From S015-6 sp964384945 (GTDB taxonomy: Bacteria > Desulfobacterota > DSWW01), in NCBI GenBank assembly GCA_964384945.1, contig CAYLMK010000028.1:1-60117 (forward strand): a DNA stretch of 60,117 bases. The letters run 5' to 3'. Of this stretch, positions 17,108 to 26,192 are shown in pieces. A program made the translations under genes and the position numbers. Position 1 is the stretch's first letter. Every line of letters starts with the position of its first letter. The notes under the pieces are model-generated. The model searched no databases and was not told the origin of the DNA. It was given only the letters and a program-made list of their open reading frames with translations.

Positions 17108-18007
17108 TCAGAAACGAACGAGCCCCCGAAAGGCGAGCAGCCTCTTCACGACATCCTCACGTCTGACCCTTCGCAATCGATCGAGACTGAATGCCTCCAC
17201 GTTGAAGGAAGCCATGATGCTGCCGTAAATCAGGGCTTTTCGGAGCCTCGCCTCGCTGTGTCCCCGCCGGAGGCTCAAGTACCCCATGAACCCTCCGGCA
17301 AAGGAATCCCCGGCTCCGGTGGGATCCCGGACGTTTTCGAGGGGGAAGGCGGGTGCCCAGAAAAAACCGTCCCGGCGGAACAGCAGCGCTCCATACTCCC
17401 CTCTCTTGACGACCACGGCCGAGGGACCCATCGACAGGAGAACCCGCGCCGCCTTAACGAGGTTGCTTCGCCCGCTCAGTTGCCGCGCCTCCGCTTCGTT
17501 CACGAAGAGTATGTCCACGCGGGCTAGGGTCCTGCGAAGGGCCCTGGGCTTCGAAGAGATCCAATAATTCATCGTATCGCAGGCCACCAGATAGGGGTTC
17601 GACACCTGATCGAGAACGCTCCGCTGCAAATCCGGATCGATGTTGGCCAGGAAAACGAAGCCTGTGTTCTTGTAAGCGGTCGGCAGTTGCGGCCGGAAGG
17701 CCTCGAATACGTTCAGGTCGGTCTTGATCGTCCGGGCTTCGTTCAGGTCCTCGTCGTAACAACCCTTCCATCGAAACGTCTTTCCCCGGCCCCGGTGCAG
17801 ACCCCTCAAATCCACGCCCCGAGATTTCAGCAACGCCAAGTGCCTGTCGGGGAAATCCTCGCCTACGACCGCAACCAGCCTGACCTTCGTGAAACACCCC
17901 GCAGCAATCGAGAAGTAGGTCGCAGAACCGCCAAGCCCCTCCTGGATCTGCCCGAAGGGAGTACGGACGGAATCCAGGGCAACAGATCCCACAACGAGTA
18001 AGCTCAC
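17108..18007 (-). CDS. PfkB family carbohydrate/nucleoside kinase
   Basis: This 299-residue protein belongs to the ribokinase/PfkB family. The N-terminal substrate region has LLVVGSVALDS and GGSATYFSIAAG. The C-terminal ATP site has DPTGAGDSFAGGFMGYL with the GAGD anion hole and catalytic Asp. GTG at 18007 is preferred because it directly precedes the family N terminus; the frame runs on upstream through mtnP sequence. The substrate is not evident. Its place after metK-ahcY-mtnP suggests a role in using adenosine or ribose released by the SAM cycle (inference). It could also be a general sugar kinase. Confidence 0.85.
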   Translation of the reverse strand: MSLLVVGSVALDSVRTPFGQIQEGLGGSATYFSIAAGCFTKVRLVAVVGEDFPDRHLALLKSRGVDLRGLHRGRGKTFRWKGCYDEDLNEARTIKTDLNVFEAFRPQLPTAYKNTGFVFLANIDPDLQRSVLDQVSNPYLVACDTMNYWISSKPRALRRTLARVDILFVNEAEARQLSGRSNLVKAARVLLSMGPSAVVVKRGEYGALLFRRDGFFWAPAFPLENVRDPTGAGDSFAGGFMGYLSLRRGHSEARLRKALIYGSIMASFNVEAFSLDRLRRVRREDVVKRLLAFRGLVRF

Positions 18008-18093
18008 CTCATCCCCTCCCGACGACTCCGTTCCGATGGAAGAGAAGAACGAAACGGGTTTGCCGCACCATCCGACACGCGACCTTCCCGCCT

Positions 18094-19068
18094 TCAGTCT
18101 TGCTTCGCTCTCCTTTGCCGTTTCGCCTTTTCCCTTTCGTCTTTCGGAGCAAATTCCGCCTTCTCCGTCTCTCCTTCCGCGGGCACATACTTCCCGATCA
18201 GCAGGTGCAGATCCCTCTTCACCGCCGCCGGGATTTGCCGCGGATCGGTAATGATCGCATGCTCCAAGGCTCGGGCACAAAGGCAATCCCTCTTTTCCGG
18301 AAGCCGCCCGACGGCGGCACGCAGAATCCTCTGCGCCGTTGAAACGTTGCGCTGAAGGACGGCGAGAACCGCACCAACGGACACGTCTTCCTCCGTCTCG
18401 TGCCAGCAATCGTAGTCCGTTGCCAAGGCGAGCGTGGCATAGCAGATTTCCGCCTCCCGGGCCAGTCTGGCTTCGGGAAGGTTGGTCATTCCGATCACGT
18501 CCACACCCCACTGCCGGTAGACCTTGGATTCGGCCCGGGTGGAAAACTGCGGCCCCTGGATCACCAGATAGGTTCCCCCTTCGTGCATCTTCACGCCCGC
18601 ATCGGAACCCGCCTTGAACAAGCAGGAACTCAACACCGGGCAAACGGGGTCTGCGAACAGGACATGCACGACCAGTCCTTCCCCGAAAAAACTGCCCGGC
18701 CGTCCGTGGGTCCGATCGAAAAACTGATCCACGACCACGATGTCCCCGGGCCGGATCTCTTCCCGCATGCTCCCCACGGCACTGACCGAAACGATTCGGG
18801 AAACCCCCAGCTTCTTCATGGCATAGATGTTCGCACGGGCGTTCAGGAAAGAAGGGGGGATGCGGTGGCCTCGGCCGTGGCGAGGCAGAAAAACCATCGG
18901 AACCCCTTCCAGACTGCCCGTAATCAGCTCATCCGATGGACTCCCGAACGGAGTCTCCACTCGTACCGAGGCAACATCCTCGAGCCCCTCCATCTCGTAG
19001 AGGCCGCTTCCCCCAATCACGCCGACGGCTTCCCGACCCTCCGAGCCCCGGTTATTCGCAGCCGCCAT
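18094..19068 (-). CDS. mtnP: S-methyl-5'-thioadenosine phosphorylase
   Basis: MTA phosphorylase cleaves methylthioadenosine with phosphate to adenine and 5-methylthioribose-1-phosphate, clearing a polyamine and radical-SAM by-product. Visible motifs are VGVIGGSGLY (phosphate loop), LPRHGRGHRIPPS, VSAVGSMREEIRPGD, and GPQFSTRAESKVYRQWGVDVIGMTNLPEA. It is 324 residues, slightly longer than usual because of a charged, Lys/Arg-rich C-terminal tail. ATG at 19068 follows GGAGG. It overlaps the end of the possible mobA remnant upstream. The MTA and inosine specificities of this family are hard to separate without a tree. Confidence 0.92.
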   Translation of the reverse strand: MAAANNRGSEGREAVGVIGGSGLYEMEGLEDVASVRVETPFGSPSDELITGSLEGVPMVFLPRHGRGHRIPPSFLNARANIYAMKKLGVSRIVSVSAVGSMREEIRPGDIVVVDQFFDRTHGRPGSFFGEGLVVHVLFADPVCPVLSSCLFKAGSDAGVKMHEGGTYLVIQGPQFSTRAESKVYRQWGVDVIGMTNLPEARLAREAEICYATLALATDYDCWHETEEDVSVGAVLAVLQRNVSTAQRILRAAVGRLPEKRDCLCARALEHAIITDPRQIPAAVKRDLHLLIGKYVPAEGETEKAEFAPKDEREKAKRQRRAKQD

Positions 19069-19222
19069 CCTCGTTCGCCTCCAAGCCAGGGATCCACCGC
19101 TCCGCTCGCAACAACTCTTCCGCTGTGTTGACATTCATGAAACAGAGACGCTTCGGCTGGGAAACAAGGGGTTCTACCGCCGGAATCACCCTGGCCCCTC
19201 GGGGCCGAAATGCCGGATCCCT
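19052..19222 (-). pseudogene. Possible C-terminal remnant of mobA
   Basis: The last roughly 56 codons of an open frame ending at 19052 read RGARVIPAVEPLV then RLCFMNVNTAEELLRAERW. This is the pattern of the MobA C terminus (xFxNVNTPEDLxxAE), the enzyme that attaches GMP to molybdopterin. The catalytic N-terminal domain (GGxSxRMG) is absent; ahcY begins about 185 bases upstream, so a complete gene cannot fit. The frame stays open up to 19426 but shows no MobA similarity there. I read it as a decayed gene. It could also be chance, given its short length. Confidence 0.35.
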
Positions 19223-19407
19223 CCCCCTGCCAGAACCCGCCTCTCCGGTATTTCTCCTCTTGGTCACTCCGGGGCTTGCGTGGAGGCGTTCGCATCCCGA
19301 TCGCAGGGCCCACCGGGATGCAGAGATGCGGCCAGGGCATAGGTCGCCCGGCGGACCGGCCGGCAGCAAGGGGCTTTTCGTTTCTGAACGCTCACCGTTC
19401 TGCCGCG

Positions 19408-20664
19408 TCAGGTTCCCTGTTCCCAAGAGGAAAGGTAGGTCTTCTGCTCATCCGTGAGGCTGTCGATCCGGATACCCATCGAGTCGAGCTTGAGTTGTGC
19501 GATCCTTTCGTCGATTGCGCGAGGCACGCCGTACACCTGTTTGGCAAGCCCCTTTCCGTGGGCGGTCAGATGGGCCGCACAAAGCGCCTGATTCGCAAAA
19601 CTCATGTCCATCACGCTCGACGGGTGCCCTTCCGCCGAGGCAAGGTTGATGAGCCGTCCCTCGCCCAGAACATAGAGCCGTCGACCGTTCTCCAAGAGAT
19701 ACTCATCTACAAAATCCCGGATCCCTCGCTTCGCCTTGCTCACGCCCCTGAGACCTTCCAGATCCACCTCTACGTTGAAATGCCCTGCGTTGCACACGAC
19801 GGCGCCATCCTTCATGCATAGGAAATGTTCCTTCCGGATCACGCGGATATCGCCGGTCACGGTACAGAAGAAATCCCCCTCCTGCGCAGCCCGCTCCATG
19901 GGCACCACACGGTAGCCGTCCATGGCGGCCTCAAGGGCCCGAAGCGGGCTCACCTCCGTCACGATCACGTTGGCTCCCATTCCCCTCGCACGCATCGCCA
20001 CCCCTCGTCCGCACCAGCCGTACCCGCATACAACGAAGGTTGAACCTGCGATCAGCCGATTGGTGGCCCGCAGAATGCCGTCCAGTGTACTCTGACCGGT
20101 CCCGTAGCGATTATCGAAGAGATGCTTCGTTTCGGCGTCGTTGACGGCAATGATCGGGTACCGCAGCACCCCCCTGTCTGCCATGCTCCGCAACCGAATC
20201 ACGCCGGTGGTCGTCTCTTCCGTACCCCCGACAATCCCGTCGATGAGGCCGGTCTTCTCCTTGTGGATGACCGAAACGAGATCCGCACCGTCGTCCATCG
20301 TGATTTGCGGCCCCCTGTCCAAGACCGCACGGATGTGCCTGTAATAGGTCTCTTCGTCTTCCCCCTTCTTGGCGAAGACGGGGATATCGAAATGCCTTAC
20401 CAATGCGGCAGACACGTCATCCTGCGTGCTGAGGGGGTTGGAGGCACAGACGGCTACCTCGGCGCCGCCGCACTTCAAGACCTGCATCAGACTCGCCGTC
20501 TCGGTCGTCACATGCAGGCAAGCCGCCACCCGGACCCCTTGGAGAGGCTTCTTCTCGATGAATTCCTTCTTGATCAGGTTGAGAACCGGCATCGTCTGGT
20601 TGGCCCATTCGATGCGAAGCTTTCCTTTGTCGGCCAATCCCATATCCTGAACGTCGTATTCCAT
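19408..20664 (-). CDS. ahcY: Adenosylhomocysteinase
   Basis: SAH hydrolase splits S-adenosylhomocysteine to homocysteine and adenosine, relieving methyltransferase inhibition. The 418-residue protein shows CLHVTTETASLMQVL (substrate loop), NPLSTQDDVSAAL, the NAD-binding VVCGYGWCGRGVAMRARGMGA, FDNRYGTGQSTLDGI and CNAGHFNVEVD. It lacks the long insertion of some plant and bacterial forms. Start ATG at 20664 follows GAGGGAAG. It lies 59 bases after metK. Together with metK and mtnP it forms a compact SAM-cycle cluster. Confidence 0.97.
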   Translation of the reverse strand: MEYDVQDMGLADKGKLRIEWANQTMPVLNLIKKEFIEKKPLQGVRVAACLHVTTETASLMQVLKCGGAEVAVCASNPLSTQDDVSAALVRHFDIPVFAKKGEDEETYYRHIRAVLDRGPQITMDDGADLVSVIHKEKTGLIDGIVGGTEETTTGVIRLRSMADRGVLRYPIIAVNDAETKHLFDNRYGTGQSTLDGILRATNRLIAGSTFVVCGYGWCGRGVAMRARGMGANVIVTEVSPLRALEAAMDGYRVVPMERAAQEGDFFCTVTGDIRVIRKEHFLCMKDGAVVCNAGHFNVEVDLEGLRGVSKAKRGIRDFVDEYLLENGRRLYVLGEGRLINLASAEGHPSSVMDMSFANQALCAAHLTAHGKGLAKQVYGVPRAIDERIAQLKLDSMGIRIDSLTDEQKTYLSSWEQGT

Positions 20665-20723
20665 CTTCCCTCGAACCCCCTTGCTCTTCCGCCGGCGCGT
20701 CCTGCTCGGTCCACATCCTGTCC

Positions 20724-21890
20724 TCAGGGCAGGTACTGTCTCAATTCTTCCACCTTGTCCGTCCGTTCCCACGTGAACTCCGGCTCCTCCCGGCCGAAAT
20801 GCCCGTAGGCAGCCGTTTTCTTGTAAATCGGCCGCAGGAGGTCCAGGTGTTCGATGATTCCTCTCGGCTTCAGAGGAAAGTGCCTTCGGACAACCTCGAC
20901 AAACTGCGGCGTCGGGATCTTGCCGGTCCGAAACGGATTCACAAGCACGGAGACGGGTTCGGCCACCCCGATGGCATAGGCGATCTGCACCTCACATCGC
21001 TTTGCTAGTCCCGCCGCCACAATGTTCTTCGCGATGTATCGGGCCATGTAAGATGCGCTTCGGTCCACCTTCGACGGGTCCTTTCCGGAAAAGGCGCCGC
21101 CGCCGTGGCTTCCCTGTCCGCCGTAGGTGTCCACAATGATCTTCCTGCCCGTCAGGCCGCAATCCGCATGCGGACCCCCGAACACGAACCGGCCGGTTGG
21201 GTTGATGTGGTAGATCACCTCCTCCTTCAAGAGCCTCTTCGGCAGCACCTTCTTGACGACCTCCTCGATCACGCCTTCCTCGATCGTCTTGTGGGTTACA
21301 TCCGGCGAATGTTGCGCGGAAACCACGACCGTGTGGATCCTCTTCGGGGCAGCATCCACGTATTGAATAGTAACCTGGCTCTTCCCGTCCGGCCGCAGAA
21401 AGGGGAGCCGTCCGTCCCTTCTCGCGTCTGCCAGCCCTCGGGTAATCTTGTGGGCGTAAATGATGGGCATCGGCATAAGTTCGGGGGTATCGTCGCAGGC
21501 GTAACCGAACATCAGGCCTTGATCCCCGGCTCCTTGTTCGGTGTGCAGGCCTTGCCCCTCCGTGACACCCATCGAGATATCCGGGGACTGCCGGTCGATG
21601 GAGGTGAGCACGGCACAGGTCTCCCAGTCGAACCCCATGGAAGAGTCGTTGTAACCGATCGCCTTGACCGTTTCTCGAACGACCGCCGGAATGTCACAGT
21701 ATCCCTCGGTCGTGATCTCCCCCGCGACCAAGCATACGCCTGTGGTAACGAGGGTCTCACAGGCAACTCGTGACCTTTTGTCCTGCCCGATCAGATCATC
21801 CAGGATCGCATCCGAGATCTGGTCCGCAATCTTGTCAGGATGCCCTTCGGTAACCGATTCTGATGTGAACATGAAGTCCGTCAACGGCAT
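20724..21890 (-). CDS. metK: S-adenosylmethionine synthetase
   Basis: MetK makes S-adenosylmethionine from methionine and ATP. The 388-residue protein has the usual three repeats, with FTSESVTEGHPDK at the start, GAGDQGLMFGYA (methionine loop), and GGGAFSGKDPSKVDRSA (P loop). Ribosome-binding site AGGAG precedes the ATG. It is the first gene of the metK-ahcY-mtnP-pfkB run, with a 128-base gap from the PTS enzyme I gene. No SAM riboswitch is evident in that gap. Confidence 0.98.
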   Translation of the reverse strand: MPLTDFMFTSESVTEGHPDKIADQISDAILDDLIGQDKRSRVACETLVTTGVCLVAGEITTEGYCDIPAVVRETVKAIGYNDSSMGFDWETCAVLTSIDRQSPDISMGVTEGQGLHTEQGAGDQGLMFGYACDDTPELMPMPIIYAHKITRGLADARRDGRLPFLRPDGKSQVTIQYVDAAPKRIHTVVVSAQHSPDVTHKTIEEGVIEEVVKKVLPKRLLKEEVIYHINPTGRFVFGGPHADCGLTGRKIIVDTYGGQGSHGGGAFSGKDPSKVDRSASYMARYIAKNIVAAGLAKRCEVQIAYAIGVAEPVSVLVNPFRTGKIPTPQFVEVVRRHFPLKPRGIIEHLDLLRPIYKKTAAYGHFGREEPEFTWERTDKVEELRQYLP

Positions 21891-22018
21891 CTTCCATTCT
21901 CCTTTCCGTTTTCCGCTCGCAGGCGCCCGTATTCGAATATCGGGGAATCCACGGAAGTCCCCTCAGCCGGGCCGGGTCTCCACGGTCCCGGTGGGATGGG
22001 GAACCTCCGGAGGCCGGC

Positions 22019-23797
22019 TCAGTAATCATGCAGCACCCTCTCCGTGATGTCCGGGGATCTCTCTCGAATCCAGGAAGAGAGGGTCTTCTCGTTCTCTTCA
22101 CCGTCCTTGCCTTGCAGCAGCATCTCGACCAACTGCCGGGTCTCTTGGAAGCTCGTAGAGCGGACGACCTTTTTGATCCACGGAATCATGGATCCTACCA
22201 TGCTCAGGTCATCAAATCCAAATCCGACCAGAAGGTAGATGTACCGAAGGTCCGCAGCCATCTCTCCACACATGCCCACGTGGATCCCGTGCCGGTGCCC
22301 AGCCTCCACGACCTCCTTCAGGAGCCGAAGGATGGACGGGTGGAGGGGATCATAGAGGTAGGCCACCTCCTTGTTCACACGATCGATGGCAAGGCAGTAC
22401 TGGATCAGATCGTTCGTTCCGATACTGAAGAAATCCACCTCTTTCGCCAGCACGTCCGCGATCAGGGCTGCGGAAGGCACCTCCACCATGATCCCGATCT
22501 CCAGCGCCGGATCGAAGGGCTCGTTCTTCTGCGCCACTTCCTGCTTCGCTTCCTCGAACAGTGCCCTGGCCCGAGACAATTCGTCCAGCCCGGAAATCAT
22601 CGGAAAGAGGATTCGGACTTTCCCGTAGTGACTCGCGCGAAGGATGGCTCGAAGCTGGTCCTTGAACATATCCGTTTCACGCAGGCAGTATCGGATCGAC
22701 CGCAAGCCGAGGGCCGGATTCATTTCCTTCTGAATGTGATTGATGTTGGGGGATTTGTCGGAGCCGAAATCGAAGGTGCGTATGGTCACCGGAAGCGGAG
22801 CCATTTTCTTCAGAACACTCTTGTAGACCTCGAAGTGCTCTGCCTCGCTGGGGATTCTGCCTTGGCCCAGGCAGAGGAACTCGGTTCGATACAGCCCGAT
22901 TCCTTCGGCCCCGTATTCACGCACCGCAAGGACCTCCTCGACCATTTCCACATTCGCCGTCAGGGCAATCCGTCTTCCGTCCAGGGTCTCGGCGGCGAGG
23001 TCCCTTTCCTTCAGCAGGGCCTTTTCCAGTTGATCGTACTGCTGCCTTCGCTCCCTGTAATGTGTGACGGTCGCCCGCGCCGGATTGACGATGACAAGAC
23101 CTTCCCGGCCGTCCAGGATGATCCGATCACCCCTCGAAACCAGTTGCGAAGCCCTTTCCGCGCCCACGACGGCCGGGATCTTCAAGGCCCTGGCCAGGAT
23201 CGCAGTGTGCGAGGTGCTTCCTCCGATATCGTTGACGAACCCGACGATCTTTTCCCGATTCATCCGCGCCGTGTCCGCAGGCGAGAGGTAATGCGTCACC
23301 AGAACCACGTTCTCGTCGATATCCTGCAGGGAGTCCTCCTCGCTCCCGGAAAGGTGTTTCAGAATCCAGTTGTTGAGATAGTCGAAGTCGGATTTTCGCT
23401 CCCGCAGGTAATCATTATCAATGGTATCGAACATCTTCTTGTAGTTGTCGAAGGCGGTGAAGAGAGCCCATTCCGCGTTCTTTCTCTCGGAATAGATCAT
23501 CGCCTTGACGGCGTCGAGGAGCATCGGGTCTTCCAGGATCATCAGGTGTGAATTGAATATGTAGACGTGCTCATTGATCTCCTCATGACCCAATGCCTCC
23601 TTGATTCTCAAGAGATCCGCCTTGGACTTCTCGATTGCCGTCTGGACACGCTTGACCTCCCTCTTCACCTGGGTTGCGGGGATGTAACGCTTGCTGAACC
23701 GGGTCTCCTTCCGGTCCAACACGTAGGCCTTCCCTTCCGCAACGCCGGGGGAGGCGCCGATACCGTAAATCCTTCTCTCTTTTCGCCCCGCCGCCAT
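22019..23797 (-). CDS. ptsI: PTS enzyme I (phosphoenolpyruvate-protein phosphotransferase)
   Basis: Enzyme I takes phosphate from PEP and passes it to HPr. The 592-residue protein contains the N-terminal HPr-binding/phosphohistidine part with the active His at H197 (GGSTSHTAILAR) and the C-terminal PEP barrel with MVEVPSAA, GTNDLIQY and the catalytic Cys in GMCGEMA. There is no GAF domain, so it is ptsI-like rather than PtsP with a sensor. Its ATG directly abuts the HPr stop codon. No sugar-specific EIIB or EIIC is present nearby, pointing to a regulatory PTS. Confidence 0.96.
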   Translation of the reverse strand: MAAGRKERRIYGIGASPGVAEGKAYVLDRKETRFSKRYIPATQVKREVKRVQTAIEKSKADLLRIKEALGHEEINEHVYIFNSHLMILEDPMLLDAVKAMIYSERKNAEWALFTAFDNYKKMFDTIDNDYLRERKSDFDYLNNWILKHLSGSEEDSLQDIDENVVLVTHYLSPADTARMNREKIVGFVNDIGGSTSHTAILARALKIPAVVGAERASQLVSRGDRIILDGREGLVIVNPARATVTHYRERRQQYDQLEKALLKERDLAAETLDGRRIALTANVEMVEEVLAVREYGAEGIGLYRTEFLCLGQGRIPSEAEHFEVYKSVLKKMAPLPVTIRTFDFGSDKSPNINHIQKEMNPALGLRSIRYCLRETDMFKDQLRAILRASHYGKVRILFPMISGLDELSRARALFEEAKQEVAQKNEPFDPALEIGIMVEVPSAALIADVLAKEVDFFSIGTNDLIQYCLAIDRVNKEVAYLYDPLHPSILRLLKEVVEAGHRHGIHVGMCGEMAADLRYIYLLVGFGFDDLSMVGSMIPWIKKVVRSTSFQETRQLVEMLLQGKDGEENEKTLSSWIRERSPDITERVLHDY

Positions 23798-24064
23798 CTA
23801 TTCCTCGTTGAATTTGCTTTCGATCAGTTCCCCCAGGGTCCGCAACGCCTCCATCTCGTCCGGCCCCTCCGCCTCGACCCGGATGACGTTTCCCTGAGCA
23901 GCGGCCAGCATCATGATACCCATGATCGACTTTCCGTTCACCTCAAGGCCGTCTTTCATGACGCGAACCGCGCTCACGAAACCGTTCGCCGCCTGAGCGA
24001 ACTTTGCCGCCGGACGCGCATGGATCCCCAATCGGTTCCTGATGGTGAATTCCTTCACGGCCAT
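23798..24064 (-). CDS. ptsH: HPr phosphocarrier protein
   Basis: HPr (88 residues) relays phosphate from enzyme I to EIIA proteins. Both classic sites are present: H15 in RLGIHARPAAKF for PEP-dependent phosphorylation and S46 in NGKSIMGIMML, the serine targeted by HPr kinase where that exists. No hprK gene is found in this window. It sits between the EIIA-Man gene and ptsI, and its stop codon touches the ptsI start, so the two are translated together. Confidence 0.96.
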   Translation of the reverse strand: MAVKEFTIRNRLGIHARPAAKFAQAANGFVSAVRVMKDGLEVNGKSIMGIMMLAAAQGNVIRVEAEGPDEMEALRTLGELIESKFNEE

Positions 24065-24097
24065 AACGACTTCTTGCGGGCGAGATCTGATCGCTGG

Positions 24098-24529
24098 TCA
24101 ACCCGTTCCGCTCGCATCCGACGACCGGCCCTGCTGCTCGAGAATCTCTCGAGCCAGGTAGATGTTCTCCCGGCCGCAACGCAAGGCGATACGCGCCAAG
24201 TCGGCCAGGCTTGCATCCTGTCGGGCGGAAAGGATTTGCAGGATCATGGGCAGGTTCATTCCCGTGAGCACCTCGACCTTGGGGTCCTCCAAGAGGGAGA
24301 AACAAAGATTCGCCGGGGTGCCGCCAAACATGTCCGTGAGGATGAGCAGTCCATCCCCACTGTCAATTTCTCTCCTCGCCCTTCGGATGGCCTCCATGAC
24401 CCGCTCTTCGTTGATCGGCTCGGCCAGGGAAACGACTTGCACCGCTTGAGCGGGCCCAAGGATCTCAATGGCGACCTCGAGAAACGACTCCGCCACCCTT
24501 CCGTGAGAAACGAGAAGAAGCCCAACCAT
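24098..24529 (-). CDS. PTS mannose-family EIIA component
   Basis: This 143-residue protein is an EIIA domain of the mannose type, with the phosphorylated His at H9 (LLVSHGRVAESFLEVA) and the GDGLLILTDMFGGTPANL block of the fold. It is a single domain without EIIB, and no EIIB/C/D genes follow, so it is more likely regulatory than a transporter part. The ATG at 24529 follows AAGGTGG. Downstream are HPr and EI; upstream is rapZ. This order recurs in deltaproteobacteria as general knowledge, but its target is unknown. Confidence 0.92.
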   Translation of the reverse strand: MVGLLLVSHGRVAESFLEVAIEILGPAQAVQVVSLAEPINEERVMEAIRRARREIDSGDGLLILTDMFGGTPANLCFSLLEDPKVEVLTGMNLPMILQILSARQDASLADLARIALRCGRENIYLAREILEQQGRSSDASGTG

Positions 24530-24615
24530 CTCGCCACCTTCTTGTTGTCTGCCCGGCAGCACTTCTTCAACAACAGGCTGCTCGGGCGCACCGGCGGATC
24601 ACCCCAGGACGGATC

Positions 24616-25506
24616 TCACTCCGCCAGGATATCTCGATGAAAAATCTTCGGCGCAAGGCCTCGCAGGCGCAGGCGCTCTTCCAACGCACACACCACGGCC
24701 ACGGATCGATGCCTTCCTCCGGTGCATCCCACCGCAAGAACGAAGTAAGCCCGATCCTCTTTCTCGTAAAGGGCAACCATATCCTCGATGAGCCGGATGA
24801 ACGACTCCAGGATCTCGGCGGCTCGGCCGTTTCTTCGCGTGTATTCCTGCACCTCCGCGTCTCGGCCGTCCCGGTCCTTCAGCGCGGAATCATAGTGGGG
24901 GTTCGGCAGAAACCGAACATCCATGACCAGATCGGCCTGAAAAGGCAACCCCTTTGCATAACTGAAAGAGACGATCTCGACCTGCAGGCGATGTCTCTTC
25001 CCCTCGGAGGGCGCGCCCAATACCTGGATATAATTGCGAAGCTGATGAATATTGAATGCAGAAGTATCAATCACCCTGTCGGCCGACTGCCGAAGTCCGG
25101 ACAACTGTTTCTTCTCCCATTCGATCCCTTCCAGAAGCGTCCGGTTCTCGCAGAGAGGGTGGCGTCGGCGCGTCTCTTCATAGCGCCGGATCAGAACCTG
25201 CGTAGCCGTCTCGAGAAAGAAAACCTCCGGCTTGATTCCTTCCTCGCGGATGGCCCGGAACACACCGGCATGCTCCTGCAAGAAACGCCTCTCGCGCATG
25301 TCAATGCCCACCGCCAACCCATCTGCGGCATACCCCGCGGCGGCGACGTAATCGACGAGTCCGGGCAGCATCTTCACCGGCAGGTTGTCCACGCAATAGT
25401 ATCCCAGATCCTCCAAGGCATGCAGCACGGACGTCTTCCCCGAGCCCGACAACCCCGTGATGATCAACAGTCGCATCGGTCCGCCGTTCGAACGTGAAGA
25501 ATTCAC
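24616..25506 (-). CDS. rapZ: RNase adapter protein RapZ (YvcJ family)
   Basis: RapZ is a nucleotide-binding protein; in E. coli it binds GlmZ/GlmY sRNAs and guides RNase E to control GlcN6P synthase. It has an N-terminal kinase-like domain with Walker A GLSGSGKT (18-25) and the GYYCVDNLPVKMLP block. The C-terminal RNA-binding domain has VGCTGGRHRSVAVV. GTG at 25506 overlaps the ptsN stop by four bases (GTGA), suggesting coupling; the ATG at 25476 is an alternative and gives a shorter tail. Length is 296 residues. Because this organism has RNase Y, the E. coli adapter mechanism may not apply directly. Confidence 0.93.
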   Translation of the reverse strand: MNSSRSNGGPMRLLIITGLSGSGKTSVLHALEDLGYYCVDNLPVKMLPGLVDYVAAAGYAADGLAVGIDMRERRFLQEHAGVFRAIREEGIKPEVFFLETATQVLIRRYEETRRRHPLCENRTLLEGIEWEKKQLSGLRQSADRVIDTSAFNIHQLRNYIQVLGAPSEGKRHRLQVEIVSFSYAKGLPFQADLVMDVRFLPNPHYDSALKDRDGRDAEVQEYTRRNGRAAEILESFIRLIEDMVALYEKEDRAYFVLAVGCTGGRHRSVAVVCALEERLRLRGLAPKIFHRDILAE

Positions 25507-25985
25507 CGACTTACCGCCTGGAGCCCCTCCGCCTCCTCCTGCGTGAGAATCGTGTACACCTCCTCCTTGCCGGGTGCGCGCATGAGCTTTTCGCGCACCG
25601 AGGGTCTCTTGAGAAGTCGGGAAATCTTGGCGAGGGCCTTCAAATGAACGCCTGCCGAATTCTCTGGCGCAAAAAGAAGAAAGAAGAGAAATACGGGCCG
25701 GTCATCCACCGCCTCGAAGGGAACGCCGCGAGAGCTCCTCCCGAAGCATGCGATGAGCCCCTCCAGGTCCGACATCTTCCCGTGCGGAATCGCCACACCC
25801 TCTCCCACTCCGGTGCTGCCGAGTCTTTCCCGATCGAGGAGTATGCCAACCATCTTGTCCCGATCCAACATGGGATGGACAGAGACGAGCGTGCTGCACA
25901 TCTCCTCCAGAACCCCTTTCTTGGTGACCGCCTTCAAGTCATGGACCACGGCTCTCGGGTCCAGGAAATCCGACACTTTCATCAC
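25503..25985 (-). CDS. ptsN: PTS nitrogen-regulatory EIIA (PtsN)
   Basis: EIIA-Ntr (160 residues) carries the phosphorylated His at H68 in GEGVAIPHGKM, with the family C-terminal LKALAKISRLLKR region. It acts as a regulator (potassium transport, sigma factors, stringent response in E. coli) rather than in sugar uptake. It overlaps rapZ by four bases. The hibernation factor gene hpf, usually between rpoN and ptsN, is absent here; the 207 bases upstream hold only GC-rich, gene-less sequence. Confidence 0.95.
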   Translation of the reverse strand: MMKVSDFLDPRAVVHDLKAVTKKGVLEEMCSTLVSVHPMLDRDKMVGILLDRERLGSTGVGEGVAIPHGKMSDLEGLIACFGRSSRGVPFEAVDDRPVFLFFLLFAPENSAGVHLKALAKISRLLKRPSVREKLMRAPGKEEVYTILTQEEAEGLQAVSR

Positions 25986-26192
25986 CGATCACCATCCCTT
26001 TCGCACCAAGACCCCTCCGCCCCCACCGCATGCCTGCCGATCCGCCGCGCCGGCACCCGCACCCCCAACCGGCACGGGGTCCTCGCCCCTTTTCCCCCGT
26101 CCTCCCGGTTGGATTCCTCATCCGGTTGCATCGCCCCACCCGGACCGTTCGCAGGTCGAACGGCACCTCCGAGGCCGCACCCGCCCAAGGCC

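Noticed and set aside
22028..23551. A 507-codon plus-strand open frame
   Set aside because: Antisense to ptsI, which has all its motifs; the reverse frame has none.
25986..26192. Possible decayed hpf gene between rpoN and ptsN
   Set aside because: None of the three minus-strand frames shows hibernation-factor patterns; only GC-rich, Gly/Arg-rich translations.
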